Assembly (NCBI GenBank): GCA_002692725.1
Contig: NZLU01000017.1
Span: 62,001 to 126,000, forward strand
From: Ponticaulis sp.
GTDB lineage: Bacteria; Pseudomonadota; Alphaproteobacteria; Caulobacterales; Hyphomonadaceae
Reading direction: 5' to 3'
DNA length: 64,000 nucleotides
In this document: one piece after another, positions 63,774-64,000 of the stretch
How positions within the stretch are numbered: position 1 is the first letter of the stretch
Layout of the letters: each line of letters starts with the position of its first letter
Program-made: the position numbers and the translations under genes
The notes under the pieces: model-generated
Seen by the model: the letters and a program-made list of their open reading frames with translations, nothing else
What the model was told of the DNA's origin: nothing
Databases searched by the model: none

Positions 63774-64000
63774 GACCAACCTTCCAGTCGCATCGGAATG
63801 CCTGCCGCATTCATCGCGCGCTTCGCATCGGGTATCGCAATCTCGCCAAAATGGAAAATACTGGCAGCCAAGGCGGCGGTGGCGCCGGTCTTTTGAATGC
63901 CATCAACAAGGTGCGGAATTGTGCCTGCACCCCCTGATGCAATCACAGGAATGGTCACCGCATCGACGACTTTTTTGGTCAGATCGAGATCATAGCCCGA
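63770..64000 (-). CDS. hisF: Imidazole glycerol phosphate synthase subunit HisF, C-terminal part (runs off window)
   Basis: The frame is open to the window edge. It reads [15 protein letters not shown], then [18 protein letters not shown], the phosphate-binding TIM barrel C-terminal part of HisF, ending PMRLEGWS. HisF with HisH forms the imidazole ring. Confidence 0.95.
   Translation of the reverse strand, partial: SGYDLDLTKKVVDAVTIPVIASGGAGTIPHLVDGIQKTGATAALAASIFHFGEIAIPDAKRAMNAAGIPMRLEGWS

Noticed and set aside
1-64000. tRNA, rRNA, insertion sequence, prophage or CRISPR array
   Set aside because: No cloverleaf, rRNA-like stretch, transposase, integrase or spaced direct repeats were seen on either strand.

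Overview
The window reads as the replication-origin-proximal part of an alphaproteobacterial chromosome, most likely a marine, Caulobacter-like member of the Hyphomonadaceae/Caulobacterales. The reasons are: (i) the order parB-parA-rsmG-mnmG-mnmE-rho-hemJ-hemE / gap / PPSRP-maf-aroE-coaE-dnaQ; (ii) a CtrA-type TTAA-N7-TTAA box together with TGATCCACA and other DnaA-like boxes in the hemE-PPSRP gap, the place where Caulobacter keeps its origin; (iii) four perfect parS sites plus one degenerate site spread over 13 kb around parAB and that gap; (iv) a Xanthomonas/Caulobacter-type TonB receptor. The genus is inference. I see no tRNA, rRNA, insertion sequence, prophage or CRISPR array.

Layout. 1-16.7 kb is accessory or physiological: the start of a flavin-dependent (tryptophan) halogenase, a TetR regulator surrounded by four copies of one palindrome, RtcB RNA ligase, a probable small RNA, a large TonB receptor, an aldehyde dehydrogenase, small envelope proteins, a patatin lipase, a reductase/TetR pair, a DMT exporter, and a secreted protein made of five 76-residue repeats. 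17-20.5 kb is a peroxide-defence locus: ahpC-ahpF divergent from oxyR, with an OxyR-like tandem site between them. 20.5-29.6 kb holds a dicarboxylate symporter, HrpB helicase, an aldo/keto reductase, a WecG/TagA glycosyltransferase and unknown proteins. 28.5-31.8 kb is a complete phage-shock (Psp) locus: divergent pspF, a textbook sigma-54 promoter, then pspA, pspB and pspC mixed with three additional small membrane proteins. 31.8-42 kb carries mnmC, TetR, LysE, ppa, argG, a VWA protein, a YihY/BrkB protein, a HerA-like ATPase and a serine hydrolase. 42-48 kb has a small orphan transcription unit and the 1,624-residue NAD-glutamate dehydrogenase.

48-64 kb is the conserved origin region. Genes left of the probable origin (about 56.54-56.87 kb) are all leftward back to parB, and those to the right are mostly rightward until secB, so transcription runs with the replication fork. 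ParA/ParB and the parS sites would segregate the origin. The tRNA-modification genes mnmG and mnmE, rho, and the heme genes hemJ and hemE share the left side. Right of the origin come shikimate, CoA and proofreading genes, secB, a Tim44-like protein, the lytic transglycosylase mltA and an Smr protein, then the distal end of the histidine operon (hisE, hisF).

Most likely to repay a second look: the five-repeat secreted protein at 15.3-16.7 kb, the enlarged Psp operon, the structured RNA at 2.87-3.01 kb, the four-operator TetR locus, and the origin/parS architecture, in which some parS sites are carried inside coding sequence as VSRET-type peptides.
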